This document shows positions 15,691 through 24,947 of a stretch of 50,107 bases of DNA, piece by piece (within the stretch, counting starts at the first letter, position 1; each line of letters starts with the position of its first letter). Under the pieces are notes generated by a model. That model had not been told where the DNA came from. It was given only the letters and a program-made list of their open reading frames with translations, and searched no databases. This stretch comes from an uncultured Collinsella sp. (GTDB taxonomy: Bacteria; Actinomycetota; Coriobacteriia; Coriobacteriales; Coriobacteriaceae): the NCBI GenBank assembly GCA_900539035.1, contig UQAU01000015.1, forward strand, positions 1 through 50,107. Direction: 5' to 3'. Made by a program: the position numbers and the translations under genes.

Positions 15691-17864
15691 CCTCCGCTGA
15701 CCTCCTTAAAGATATGTCGATAACGCATGGCGACCGCGTCGCGCAGGGGGCGCGTCGCCACTGAGTCAAGGGTGCAAGCATACCGCAAGAGCTCGACCGC
15801 GTCCAAATGGGCCCATTCGATCAGTTCCTCGTCGGCATCAAGGTCGACGAAGCGCAGGGTCACACCGCCATGCTGGCGGTACCCCAGGATTTCACCCTCG
15901 TGGCGCAAACGCAGGTCCATCTGGGCAAGCGTAAAACCATCCGAAGTTTTTTCGAGCGATTGCAGGCGATCTTGTGCTGCCGACGCGCCGCCGTTGCCCT
16001 TGGAGTGCGTCATGACCAGGCACGTGCCCGACACGCTGCCACGGCCCACGCGACCGCGCAGCTGGTGCAGGGCAGCCAAACCAAAGCGCTCGCCGTTCTC
16101 GATGACCATGACGGTGGCGTTAGGCACGTCGACGCCCACCTCGACCACCGTAGTCGAGACGAGCACGTCAATCTCGCCACGCTTAAAGGCATCGATAACC
16201 TGGTCCTTCTCCCCCGCTGGCATACGGCCGTGAAGGCGCTCGATGGCAAGACCCGGCAACGCCAGACGCAGGCGATCGAGCTCGGTCGCCGTATCGTGCA
16301 GCGGCACGGGGACGGTTACGCGGCCCTCATCGTCGCGGGCAATACCGGGCACGTCTTCCAGCTCATCGGCCGAGTCACTCGGCTCCACGAGCGGGCAAAT
16401 CACGTAGGCCTGCTGACCCTTTTCATGCGCCTCGCGGATGGCTCCATAGGCGAGGTCACGGCTCGACTCGGTGAGTACGCGTGTCGTCACGCCAGCGCCA
16501 GGAACGGGCCGATGGCGGATGATGCTCGTGTCAAGATCGCCGTAAACCGAAAGCGCCAGCGTACGCGGGATGGGCGTTGCCGTCATAACGAGCAGATCGG
16601 CACCGGGGCCCTTCGCGCGCAGGGCGTTGCGTTGGCCGACGCCAAACCGGTGCTGTTCATCGATGACCACGAGCGACAGATGCTTGAACGTAACGTCATC
16701 CGAAAGGACCGCGTGGGTGCCAAAGAGCACATCAAGCTCGCCCGATTCCAGCTGGGCATGGATCCGCTCGCGCTCGGCCGCCGGCGTGGCACCCGTCAGA
16801 AGCGCCCAGGACATGCCGGCCTGCGAGAGCAGAGGGCCGGTCTTATCGGCATATTGGCGCGCCAGAACGCCCGTGGGCGCCATAACGCAGGCCTGCGTAC
16901 CGCTATCGGCAGCCACAGCCAGCGCACAGGCGGCAACGGCGGTCTTACCAGTACCGACATCGCCCAGCAGCAGGCGGTTCATCACGCGCCCGCCATCGCA
17001 CATATCGCGCAGGATATCCTGGAACGCGGCCTCCTGCTCTTCGCTCAGCGAAAACGGCAGGGCTTCCCTGAGCGCGACCAGGTGCTCGCCCGCGGTGTGG
17101 ACATAGGGCACCACATCGACCAGGCCGCCATCGTTGCGCAGGCGCAGCGCCAGCTGCAGGTAGAGGCACTCCTCGTAGGCAAGCCGTGCGCGCGCGATAT
17201 CGCGCTCTGCCATGCTCGAGGGAAAGTGGATCGATCGAAGCGCACGAGCATTGCTCATCAGGCGACGCTTAACGCGCAAGCGTGCCGGAATGGGATCAAA
17301 GGGATTACCGACGACCTCGAGCGCGCCGCTTACGATGCGGCGCATCCACGCCTGGCTCACGCCATCACTCACGTAATGAACCGGCAGGATAGTGCCCGCG
17401 GCACGCCCTTCCTCGAGCTTTTCAAAGTGCGGCGAGGCCATCTGCTTAAAACCGTAGGCAAACTCAACCTTGCCCATCACGGCCAGGCGGTCGCCCTGCT
17501 TAAGCTGCTGGGCAATCCAGGGCTGGCGGAAAAAGGCGACCTGCAGCACGCCCGTCTCGTCAACGAGTGAGACCTCGGTCACCTGCATGCGCGGACGCGG
17601 CTGCTTTTGAACGATACGATCGACCGTGGCGATGATGGTGCACACGGTACCGATGGGCGCCATCTCAATAGACCAGGAGCGCGTAAAGTCGAGATATCGA
17701 TGAGGGATATGGAGAAGGAGGTCCCCCACCGTCCGAATTCCCAGACGGCGAAGGGCCTCCTCACGTTTACCCGAAACATATTTAAGTCGCGCGATATCCT
17801 CGTCGAGCGCATTGCTCTGGGCAAAGCGCTCCGAGACGCGCGGCACGGAGCACAGCTCGGACAT
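15687..17864 (-). CDS. recG: ATP-dependent DNA helicase RecG
   Basis: Branch-migrating helicase that remodels stalled replication forks and Holliday junctions. 725 residues: N-terminal wedge/OB domain (RRLGIRTVGDLLLHIPHRYLD; ~residues 40-230), then two helicase lobes with LLLGDVGTGKTAVAA (Walker A), DEQHRFGVGQR, MTATPIPRTLAL and QLRGRVGRG (motif VI). ATG at 17864, ten bases after the fakA stop; the ribosome site is weak. A GTG six codons downstream is the alternative. Position after fakA matches Bacillus (yloV-recG). Confidence 0.96.
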   Translation of the reverse strand: MSELCSVPRVSERFAQSNALDEDIARLKYVSGKREEALRRLGIRTVGDLLLHIPHRYLDFTRSWSIEMAPIGTVCTIIATVDRIVQKQPRPRMQVTEVSLVDETGVLQVAFFRQPWIAQQLKQGDRLAVMGKVEFAYGFKQMASPHFEKLEEGRAAGTILPVHYVSDGVSQAWMRRIVSGALEVVGNPFDPIPARLRVKRRLMSNARALRSIHFPSSMAERDIARARLAYEECLYLQLALRLRNDGGLVDVVPYVHTAGEHLVALREALPFSLSEEQEAAFQDILRDMCDGGRVMNRLLLGDVGTGKTAVAACALAVAADSGTQACVMAPTGVLARQYADKTGPLLSQAGMSWALLTGATPAAERERIHAQLESGELDVLFGTHAVLSDDVTFKHLSLVVIDEQHRFGVGQRNALRAKGPGADLLVMTATPIPRTLALSVYGDLDTSIIRHRPVPGAGVTTRVLTESSRDLAYGAIREAHEKGQQAYVICPLVEPSDSADELEDVPGIARDDEGRVTVPVPLHDTATELDRLRLALPGLAIERLHGRMPAGEKDQVIDAFKRGEIDVLVSTTVVEVGVDVPNATVMVIENGERFGLAALHQLRGRVGRGSVSGTCLVMTHSKGNGGASAAQDRLQSLEKTSDGFTLAQMDLRLRHEGEILGYRQHGGVTLRFVDLDADEELIEWAHLDAVELLRYACTLDSVATRPLRDAVAMRYRHIFKEVSGG

Positions 17865-17874
17865 GGGCAGATGC

Positions 17875-19536
17875 CTACTCGATCGAGAAGATCACGGGAT
17901 AGAGCGGCTGTTCGCCACGATGGGCATCAATCTCCAAGTCGGGCTGAGCCTCCTCGATGGCGTCGACGATCTCCTGGAAGGCTTCATCGGACAGCTCCTC
18001 GCCGGCCAGAATCGTCAGCGCGTCGCCCTCCTCTTCCTCCTGCATGCGGTTGATGCAATCGAGCGTGACCTGCTTCACGTCAGAGCCGACCACGTCGATG
18101 GAGCCGGCAATGATACCCATGACGTCACCGGAGTGAATCGGCGAGCCGTCAGAGGCGCTGGAATCGCGCACGGCACGAGTGACCTCGCCATCGCGAACCT
18201 CGCTGATGGCGTCAACCATGGCGGCAACGGCGTCCTCGAGCTCGGAATCGGGCAGGACCGCGAACAGCGCGGAGAACGCCTGCGGGACGGTCTTGGTGGG
18301 AACGACGGCGACCTTCTTGTCCGTGCAGGCAGAAGCGGCAGCCTCAGCGGCCATGCGGATGTTGCCGTTATTGGGCAGGATGATGACCGAGGTCGCGTTG
18401 ACCTGGTCCACCGCGCCCAGCAGGTCTGCAGTCGAGGGGTTCATGGTCTGACCACCGGACACGATCACGTCGACGCCGAGGGACTTGAGGATGTCGGCCT
18501 CGCCGGAACCGGCGGCAACGGCGACAAAGCCCAGCGCCTTGGCGGGCTCGGCGGCCTTTTCCTGGTCCTCGTGAATCTTGGCGGTACGGTCGTGGGCCTC
18601 CATCTCCATGTTGTGGATAAAGACCTCGTAGATCTGACCAAGCTGCAGCATGTGCTCGAGCACCAGGTTGGGGGTGTTGGAGTGCACATGGATCTTGTAG
18701 TCGGGATAGGCGCCCACGAGTAGCTCGCAGTCGCCCATGGAACCCAGGAACTTAAGGCACTCATCCTCGTCAAAGGGGGCGTCGGCCTTAAACAGGAACT
18801 CGTTGCAGTAGCGGAACTCCGAGCCCTCCCAATCGTCGTTGGCCTCGATCTCAACGCGACCAAGGGCCGCGTCGCGGGCAGAGCCAACGGAGTCAAACGT
18901 GGCGGAGAAATCCTCGACCACGGTGCTGCGACCAAGAGCGGCAGCCACAAAGTTCTCCAGGAAGATGGCAAAGCCAAAGGCGCCGGAGTCGACCACGCCG
19001 TTCTCCTTCAGAACGGGCAGCAGGTCGGGCGTGCGGGCGACGGACTGGTACGCCTCAACGACGATGGCATCGAGCGCATCCTCAGCCGAGAACTTCTTCT
19101 TCTCGCACTCATCGGCCTTGGTCGAGACATCGCGCAGGACCGTGAGGATCGTGCCCTCGATGGGCTTGCGGACAGCCTGGAAGGCGACCTTGACGGCGCG
19201 ACGGAAAGCGAAGGCAATGTTGGCGGACGTAATGGGCTCATCGGCAGAGACAAGGCCCTCGGCCACGCCGCGCAGAATCTGCGACGTGATGACGCCGGAG
19301 TTGCCGCGGGCTCCCATCAGGGAACCATGGGTGATGGCGCCGGCGATGGCCTCCATATCGGCATCGGCGGGAAGGGCGGAAAGCTCCTTGGTCACCGAGG
19401 CGAGCGTGAGCGACATGTTGGTGCCGGTGTCGCCGTCGGGTACGGGGAAGACGTTGAGCTTGTTGATCTCCTCGGCCTTGTCGGAAACGGCAGCCGCAGC
19501 GATCGGAAAACAGGTGCGAATGGTCTTTGCAATCAT
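17875..19536 (-). CDS. fakA: fatty acid kinase subunit A (DAK/DegV-type, YloV)
   Basis: Phosphorylates fatty acids held by a FakB carrier, giving acyl phosphate for PlsX/PlsY. The 553-residue protein has an N-terminal Dha-kinase L-type ATP-binding domain (FPVPDGDTGTNM, residues ~30-41; HGSLMGARGNSGVI), a middle domain with LKENGVVDSGAFGF, and a C-terminal domain with SGGQTMNPSTADLL and ILPNNGNI. Length is normal. No fakB gene lies in the window. ATG at 19536 follows the yloU gene by 27 bases. Together with plsX and acpP downstream this suggests use of exogenous fatty acids for phospholipid. Confidence 0.9.
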   Translation of the reverse strand: MIAKTIRTCFPIAAAAVSDKAEEINKLNVFPVPDGDTGTNMSLTLASVTKELSALPADADMEAIAGAITHGSLMGARGNSGVITSQILRGVAEGLVSADEPITSANIAFAFRRAVKVAFQAVRKPIEGTILTVLRDVSTKADECEKKKFSAEDALDAIVVEAYQSVARTPDLLPVLKENGVVDSGAFGFAIFLENFVAAALGRSTVVEDFSATFDSVGSARDAALGRVEIEANDDWEGSEFRYCNEFLFKADAPFDEDECLKFLGSMGDCELLVGAYPDYKIHVHSNTPNLVLEHMLQLGQIYEVFIHNMEMEAHDRTAKIHEDQEKAAEPAKALGFVAVAAGSGEADILKSLGVDVIVSGGQTMNPSTADLLGAVDQVNATSVIILPNNGNIRMAAEAAASACTDKKVAVVPTKTVPQAFSALFAVLPDSELEDAVAAMVDAISEVRDGEVTRAVRDSSASDGSPIHSGDVMGIIAGSIDVVGSDVKQVTLDCINRMQEEEEGDALTILAGEELSDEAFQEIVDAIEEAQPDLEIDAHRGEQPLYPVIFSIE

Positions 19537-19563
19537 GGGTATTTGAATCTCCGTTTTCGGATG

Positions 19564-19920
19564 CTAATTCAGACGGCTCTTGAGCGCGTCGATATGGATG
19601 CCGATCTTAAGGCTGGCGGGATCGATCTGGGCGATCTCCTGCAGGGTGAAGGCAACGGAGCTCGAAAGATTGTGGCAGACGGACTTCATGTTGACGCCGT
19701 TCTCGAGCACGACGTGAAGATCGACCGTAAGGCCGTTCTCGTCGGCGGAGACAAGCACGCCCTTGCGGAGGCGCTGACCGGCAAGCAGGCGCACGCTCTC
19801 GGCGCCCTGGAGCTGCTCAGCCATACCGACAACGCCATAGCACGTCATCGCGGCATAACCGGCAATATCGGCAATAACGTCGTTCGAGACGCTCAGGCTG
19901 CCGTTAATGGTCTCAGACAC
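19564..19920 (-). CDS. Asp23/Gls24 family envelope stress protein (YloU)
   Basis: 118-residue member of the Asp23/Gls24 family, small proteins linked to cell-envelope homeostasis and, through the neighbour FakA, to lipid metabolism. Family marks are VIADIAGYAAMTCYGVVGMA and LHVVLENGVNMKSVCHNL. The GTG at 19920 is chosen since AAAGGAG lies six bases upstream; a longer in-frame start at 19971 has none. A -10-like TAGAAT at 19983-19978 could be its promoter. yloU-yloV is a conserved Gram-positive pair. Confidence 0.88.
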   Translation of the reverse strand: MSETINGSLSVSNDVIADIAGYAAMTCYGVVGMAEQLQGAESVRLLAGQRLRKGVLVSADENGLTVDLHVVLENGVNMKSVCHNLSSSVAFTLQEIAQIDPASLKIGIHIDALKSRLN

Positions 19921-20079
19921 AAGAATCTCCTTTTCTTGGTGCTCGCGGCACCATGTCGTGGGAGCAATCATTGCAATATTCTACAACGACCGCGCCATGT
20001 TGAGGTGGCGGGCCTCGGGATTACATCCTCGACACGAAATGTTGATACGGTAACGTTCGCGAACGGCGATCGCGGCATG

Positions 20080-20110
20080 AAAAAACCCGCCGCATAAACG
20101 ACGGGTTTTA
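20080..20110 (-). terminator. intrinsic terminator of tRNA-Asn
   Basis: On the minus strand an 11-bp stem AAAACCCGTCG/CGGCGGGTTTT with loop TTTATG is followed by more T residues, six bases after the tRNA CCA end. Confidence 0.85.
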
Positions 20111-20115
20111 CAACC

Positions 20116-20190
20116 TGGCTCCCCGGGTAGGACTCGAACCTACAACAGCGCGGTTAACAGCCGCGTGCTCTACCATTGAGCTACCGAGGA
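20116..20190 (-). tRNA. tRNA-Asn (anticodon GTT)
   Basis: A complete 75-base cloverleaf including encoded CCA. Acceptor TCCTCGG pairs with CCGGGGA, the D arm is GCTCAATGGTAGAGC, the anticodon stem CGCGG/CCGCG holds loop CTGTTAA with anticodon GTT, and the T arm is GTAGG-TTCGAGT-CCTAC. The discriminator base is G. It has its own promoter and terminator. Confidence 0.97.
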
Positions 20191-20220
20191 ATAGGTGCGT
20201 GCTCTCAAGCAACGAAGTTT

Positions 20221-20248
20221 ATTATACGGACGAATCAGCTTAGGGCAA
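20221..20248 (-). promoter_or_regulatory. promoter of tRNA-Asn
   Basis: TTGCCC (20248-20243) and a perfect TATAAT (20226-20221) are separated by 16 bases on the minus strand, about 30 bases before the mature tRNA. Confidence 0.75.
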
Positions 20249-20276
20249 GAACTTTTTTAAGAAATTTTCCGACCCA

Positions 20277-20330
20277 GTCATTGGGGACGTTCTTAAACGA
20301 CTAGTCATTCAAGAACGTCCCCAACGACTA
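20277..20330. repeat. paired 27-bp units with inverted cores
   Basis: Two adjacent 27-base units share identical ends, GTCATT at the left and AACGACTA at the right, but their 13-base cores are mutually inverted (GGGGACGTTCTTA against CAAGAACGTCCCC; 12 of 13 match). Together they make a perfect 14-bp stem (20281-20294 with 20311-20324) with a 16-base loop. It sits between the rpoD terminator and the tRNA promoter. It may be a REP-like mobile hairpin. Confidence 0.75.
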
Positions 20331-20334
20331 CATG

Positions 20335-20367
20335 AAAGCGCCCCCAAGCGAATGTGCTTGAGGGCGC
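20335..20367 (-). terminator. intrinsic terminator of rpoD
   Basis: A 12-bp stem (20338-20349 with 20356-20367, one G-U) with a six-base loop begins 12 bases after the rpoD stop and is followed by TTT on the minus strand. Confidence 0.8.
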
Positions 20368-20378
20368 CTCTTGCTTGA

Positions 20379-21728
20379 CTAGCTTTCGATATAGTCTTTG
20401 AGCTTGCTCGAGCGGCTCGGGTGGCGGAGCTTGGCCAGGGTCTTGGACTCGATCTGGCGGATGCGCTCGCGCGTGACACCAAACTCGCGGCCGACTTCCT
20501 CGAGCGTACGGGGATGTCCGTCAACAAGGCCAAAGCGCAGCTCGATAACCTTGCGCTCACGATCGGCAAGCGAGTCGAGCACCTGGGTGAGCTGCTCCTG
20601 CAGCATGGAGAAGCTGGCCGCATCGGGCGGAACGATGGCCTGGGAGTCCTCGATAAAGTCGCCCAGCTGGGAATCCTCTTCCTCGCCGATGGGGGTCTCG
20701 AGTGACACGGGCTCCTGCGAGATCTTCTGGATCTCGCGGACGCGGTCGGCGCTCATGTCCATCTCGGCACCGATCTCCTCGGGGGTCGGGTCGCGGCCCA
20801 GGTCCTGAAGGAGCTGGCGCTGCACGCGGACGAGTTTGTTGATGGTCTCGACCATGTGCACGGGAATACGGATGGTACGGGCCTGGTCGGCGATAGCGCG
20901 CGTGATGGCCTGACGGATCCACCACGTGGCGTACGTGGAGAACTTAAAGCCCTTCTGGTAGTCGAACTTCTCGACTGCGCGGATCAGACCGAGGTTGCCC
21001 TCCTGGATCAGGTCCAGGAACAGCATGCCGCGGCCGACATAGCGCTTGGCGATGGAGACGACCAGACGCAGGTTTGCGCTGATGAGCGCCTGCTTGGCTT
21101 CGAGGCCAACGTTCTCAATGCGCGTAAGACGACGTATCTCGGCACGCGTGAGTTCGAGCTCACCAGCATCGGCAGCCTCGAGCTTCTCGGTGGCCTCAAG
21201 ACCGGCCTCGATCTTCATGGCCAGATCGACCTCTTCGGAGGCGGTCAACAGGTCGACCTTGCCGATCTCCTTGAGGTACATACGGACCGGATCGCCGGTC
21301 AGCATCACCGTGGAGGCATCGATGCCACGCACGCGGGAGCGTGAACGGGACGTGCGCACGGTGCGCTTCTTCTTGCTCTTGGAAGAACCCATCTCGGCGT
21401 CGGCCTGACGGGCCATCTTGAGCTCATGATCGTCGAGCGAGCCGGAATCGTGCTCGTCGTCGTCATCGAAATCGTCGGTATCGGTATCGTTATCGTCATC
21501 GTCGACGTCCATGGGGGCGTCGTCGTTACCGCTCGCGGAGATAATCTGGATGCCGCTGTTGCGCAGCGCGGAATACACCGCGGTGAGCTGCTCGTCAGAA
21601 ACATCGATATCCTTCAGGGCGACCTGAATCTCGTCCTCGGTTACCGAAGTCCTGTTTGAGCCGTTGCCCATAAGCTTTGCAACGTAGGATTCCAGCCCAG
21701 TACCCGTGCTCTCAGTCTTTTTTGGCAC
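20379..21728 (-). CDS. rpoD: RNA polymerase primary sigma factor RpoD
   Basis: Housekeeping sigma-70 factor, 449 residues. After a short region 1.1-like segment comes a very acidic stretch (Asp-rich, ~residues 75-100) and a basic one (SKSKKKRTVRTSRSRSR), then region 1.2 (GDPVRMYLKEIGKVDLL), region 2 (LIQEGNLGLIRAVEKFDYQK and FSTYATWWIRQAI), region 3, and region 4 (FGVTRERIRQIESKTLAKLR). The GTG at 21728 is preferred because AAGGGAGA lies five bases upstream; an ATG at 21743 overlaps that site and has none of its own. dnaG lies upstream, the common dnaG-rpoD pair. Confidence 0.96.
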   Translation of the reverse strand: MPKKTESTGTGLESYVAKLMGNGSNRTSVTEDEIQVALKDIDVSDEQLTAVYSALRNSGIQIISASGNDDAPMDVDDDDNDTDTDDFDDDDEHDSGSLDDHELKMARQADAEMGSSKSKKKRTVRTSRSRSRVRGIDASTVMLTGDPVRMYLKEIGKVDLLTASEEVDLAMKIEAGLEATEKLEAADAGELELTRAEIRRLTRIENVGLEAKQALISANLRLVVSIAKRYVGRGMLFLDLIQEGNLGLIRAVEKFDYQKGFKFSTYATWWIRQAITRAIADQARTIRIPVHMVETINKLVRVQRQLLQDLGRDPTPEEIGAEMDMSADRVREIQKISQEPVSLETPIGEEEDSQLGDFIEDSQAIVPPDAASFSMLQEQLTQVLDSLADRERKVIELRFGLVDGHPRTLEEVGREFGVTRERIRQIESKTLAKLRHPSRSSKLKDYIES

Positions 21729-21760
21729 AGATTCTCCCTTCATAGTCCACAGGACTCAAT

Positions 21761-21769
21761 ACTTTAGCA
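21761..21769 (-). promoter_or_regulatory. extended -10 promoter of rpoD
   Basis: TGCTAAAGT on the minus strand fits an extended -10 (TGn plus TAAAGT) about 30 bases before the rpoD start; no good -35 is seen. Confidence 0.4.
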
Positions 21770-21838
21770 CACACATTGACGTCTATACCCAAAAAGACGA
21801 CTGGATATAGGCGAGAATACGCTGGTTGACCACAACAT

Positions 21839-23947
21839 CTAGACTTGTTCGGTGCCTGCGGCCTCCAGACCGATCAAACGGAACGGGTCCGCCACGCCGC
21901 CGATCGACTTTTGCAGTTCGCGCTGACGCTGCGAGTCCTGCGCGGCCTGCACGGTCAGCGCACGACGGGCCTCATCATCGAGCGAACGGTCCTGGCGCAG
22001 CTTGGCCTGTGCGGCACGCATGCGGCGCTTAATGGTGTAGAGCTCGAGCGTATCGAGCATAAACACGATGTTCGTCTCGGTGGGATGCTTGCTCGTCGCC
22101 GAGATGCGCCCGGCACTCACAAGCGTTGCCGCCTCGGGACACACTGAGCGCGCCGCATCCATGCAGGCTGCAGGATCGGTTCCCGGCGGCGTTGCCAGAA
22201 CAGCCCATGCGATGGACTCGTGACGTGGGTCAACCCACTCGATGGAGCAGATGCGGTCGGCATACGTGCGGAACAGGTCGGGGTAGCTCGTGAGCATCGT
22301 CAACAGCTCGCGCTCCCCTGCCAAGGACTTGCGTTCAAGATCGGTAAGAACCATCGGCGCCGCCGCAGCCGGTGCGCCCGAACCGTCAGCCGCAGGCACA
22401 GCGCCCATACCATCAGGCACATCGATCGGCGGCAGGTCGTCGACGACCTCCACGGGCGCAGCACCGTAGGCATCGAGCGGGACGTAGTCGTACGGCTCTT
22501 CTTCGACCGGCGCGGACACCGGCGGCGTCACGCCCGATGCCCAAGCACCGCGACCGGCATCACGAGAACCCGATGCCCGACCGCCCGCGCTACCGGACCG
22601 CTCAGCCTGTGCTCGCTGGCGCTCATAGTTTTGCTCGCGACGCCGCTCCGCATCTTCGCGCTTGGCGACATCGCGAAACACGCGGCCCGAGCTCGCACGC
22701 ACTGTCTCCAGATCCAAGCCCAGCAGATCGGCAATCTGGATAAAGTACGTATCGATCATATAGCTATTGCGCAGTGGATAGATAAGCGTCAGCGCATCCT
22801 CCAACGCCTTGGCACGTCCGCCCGGCGTGGTGATGTCGCTCGACTCCTGCAGCGAACGGTAGACAAAGTCCATAAGCGGCTCGGCCGCGTCGATGCGCGC
22901 CTGCAGCTCCTGGCCACCGTGCGCTGTAATAAACTCCATGGGATCGTTGCCGTCAGGCAGCACCACGCAGCGAAGGTCCATCGAATCCTGCTCGATAAAC
23001 TGAATCGCGCGACGGGCGGCCTTTTGACCGGCGGCGTCGCCATCGAACATATACACAATGCGCTTGGCAAAACGGGTGAGCGTCTTGACGTGATGCTCCG
23101 TGAGCGCCGTGCCCAGTGTGGCGACAACGTTTTTAATCCCCGCCTCCCAGCAGGCGATGCAGTCGGTATATCCCTCCACCACGATGGCGGTATCCTGCGC
23201 GACGATAAACTCCTTGGCCCAATTAAAACCGTAGAGGTTTCGTTTTTTATGAAACACGCTCGTCTCGGCGGTATTGAGGTACTTAGGCTGGCCGTCGCCC
23301 ATAATACGACCACCAAAGGCAATATTGTGGCCCTGCTCGTCAAAGATGGGGAACATCACGCGGTCGTAGAAGCGGTCGGCAAGCTGCCCGCGCCCGCGGC
23401 TCACGGCAACATTGGCGTCGATCATCTCCTGCGGGGTAAAACCCGCCTGGGACAGGTGCGACACCAGCGCGTTACGGCCCGGCGCAAAACCCAGGCAGTA
23501 GCGGCGGCAAACGTCGCCACCCATGCCGCGGCTGGCAAAGTACTCGCGCGGACGGCCGTCCTTACCGCGCATAAGCATGGTGTGGTAGAACTGGGCGGTC
23601 TCGGCGCACAGATCGTAGATGCGGGCACGCTTGGTACCGCGCTCGCGGCGATCTCCGGTGTCATGCAACTCAATACCCGCGCGATCGGCCAAATAACGGA
23701 TTGACTCGGGAAAGCTCAGGTTCTCGCGCTTCATGATATAGGTGAAGACGTCGCCACCCTCGCCGCAGCCAAAGCAATGCCACACCTGCGTGGCGGGAAT
23801 AATGTGGAATGACGGCGTCTTTTCGCCATGGAAGGGGCAGCAACCCCAAAACTCGTGGCCGCGGGGCTTGAGCTCAACCGTTTCCTGCACGATGGCAACC
23901 AGGTCAGACGCAGCGCGTACCTGGTCTTTTTCCTCATCGCTAATCAC
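21839..23947 (-). CDS. dnaG: DNA primase
   Basis: Makes RNA primers at the replication fork, recruited by DnaB. 702 residues, longer than the ~600 typical. Zinc-binding domain CHC2 near residues 36-65 (CCPFHGEKTPSFHI, CFGCGEGGDVF), catalytic TOPRIM core with VVEGYTDCIACWEAG and YMFDGDAAGQKAA (~residues 255-320), then a Gly/Ala/Pro-rich linker and a C-terminal helicase-binding domain from ~residue 560. The extra length is mainly this low-complexity linker (residues ~430-550). GTG at 23947 with GGGGGTG upstream; overlaps the ribF stop by eight bases. Confidence 0.96.
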   Translation of the reverse strand: MISDEEKDQVRAASDLVAIVQETVELKPRGHEFWGCCPFHGEKTPSFHIIPATQVWHCFGCGEGGDVFTYIMKRENLSFPESIRYLADRAGIELHDTGDRRERGTKRARIYDLCAETAQFYHTMLMRGKDGRPREYFASRGMGGDVCRRYCLGFAPGRNALVSHLSQAGFTPQEMIDANVAVSRGRGQLADRFYDRVMFPIFDEQGHNIAFGGRIMGDGQPKYLNTAETSVFHKKRNLYGFNWAKEFIVAQDTAIVVEGYTDCIACWEAGIKNVVATLGTALTEHHVKTLTRFAKRIVYMFDGDAAGQKAARRAIQFIEQDSMDLRCVVLPDGNDPMEFITAHGGQELQARIDAAEPLMDFVYRSLQESSDITTPGGRAKALEDALTLIYPLRNSYMIDTYFIQIADLLGLDLETVRASSGRVFRDVAKREDAERRREQNYERQRAQAERSGSAGGRASGSRDAGRGAWASGVTPPVSAPVEEEPYDYVPLDAYGAAPVEVVDDLPPIDVPDGMGAVPAADGSGAPAAAAPMVLTDLERKSLAGERELLTMLTSYPDLFRTYADRICSIEWVDPRHESIAWAVLATPPGTDPAACMDAARSVCPEAATLVSAGRISATSKHPTETNIVFMLDTLELYTIKRRMRAAQAKLRQDRSLDDEARRALTVQAAQDSQRQRELQKSIGGVADPFRLIGLEAAGTEQV

Positions 23948-24947
23948 GGATGTTCACCCCCTGCTCACCCAAGTTGTGACGAATGTCTTCGATATTACCC
24001 TCGACGGTCGCGATCAACTCATCCAGCGAATCGAACAGACGCGAGGGACGCAGCCAGCGCGTAAACGCCAGCGAAACAGAAGAGCCGTACAGGTCGCCCG
24101 TATAACCAATTAAATTAGCCTCGAGATGCGCAGATGCCGCATCGTCAGCATACGTCGGCGGCAGGCCGACGTTCACGGCAGCGGGCCACACGGTGTCATC
24201 GATCAGCACCAGACCCTCATACACGCCATCGGCAGGCACCTGAATGCCGTCGGGAACTTGTAGGTTTGCCGTGGGAAAGCCCATGCCAGAACCCTCGTGA
24301 CGGCCGCGAATAACACCGCCACGCACCATATACGGACGGCCGAGTAACTCAGCAGCAAGCTCCACATGGCCCTGTCCCAACTCATGACGAATGCGGGTGG
24401 CGCAAATGGCCTCACCGCCCTCGCAAAGCAGGTCGTGACCATACACGTCAACGCCGTGCTCGGAACCCCAGGCGCGCATCTCGGCAACACCAGATGCACC
24501 GCCACGACCCAGCCTAAAGTCACTGCCAACGCGAATCGATCGAATGTCGACCAGACGCGACACCAGCGAGAGAAAGTCAACATGGTCAAGCGCCGCAACC
24601 TCAGGCGTAAAGGGAACGGCCACCACCGCATCGACCCCGGTTTGAGCCAAAGCATGCAGACGGTCGGCCGTCGTCATCAATTTTTGAGCTGGCGAAGGGC
24701 TCACCACGACGTCCGGGTCGGGATCGAAGGTAACCACGACCGCCTTACAGCCATGGGCACGGGCATCACGGACAAGTGCTTCGATGAGTTCCTGGTGTCC
24801 ACGGTGCACGCCATCGAACACGCCAATGGCGATCGAGGCAGCGCCCAGGTGCTCGCACTCATCAAACGTATCGGCAGTAACGATGCGAGCCTCGTCCGAC
24901 TCGCCCGCGAAAAAAACACGCGCGAGCTCGCGAGCGGACAACATCAT
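23940..24947 (-). CDS. ribF: bifunctional riboflavin kinase / FAD synthetase
   Basis: Converts riboflavin to FMN and FMN to FAD. 335 residues; the N-terminal nucleotidyltransferase domain shows IGVFDGVHRGHQELIEAL and RVGSDFRLGRGGASGV, and the C-terminal kinase domain shows RGGVIRGRHEGSGMGFPTAN and NVGLPPTY (the more usual reading is NIGxxPT). The ATG overlaps the truB stop (ATGA), and dnaG starts inside its end. The truB-ribF pairing is common in bacteria. Confidence 0.94.
   Translation of the reverse strand: MMLSARELARVFFAGESDEARIVTADTFDECEHLGAASIAIGVFDGVHRGHQELIEALVRDARAHGCKAVVVTFDPDPDVVVSPSPAQKLMTTADRLHALAQTGVDAVVAVPFTPEVAALDHVDFLSLVSRLVDIRSIRVGSDFRLGRGGASGVAEMRAWGSEHGVDVYGHDLLCEGGEAICATRIRHELGQGHVELAAELLGRPYMVRGGVIRGRHEGSGMGFPTANLQVPDGIQVPADGVYEGLVLIDDTVWPAAVNVGLPPTYADDAASAHLEANLIGYTGDLYGSSVSLAFTRWLRPSRLFDSLDELIATVEGNIEDIRHNLGEQGVNIRD

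Noticed and set aside
15807..17570. Long plus-strand frame opposite recG
   Set aside because: No domain; RecG motifs lie on the minus strand.
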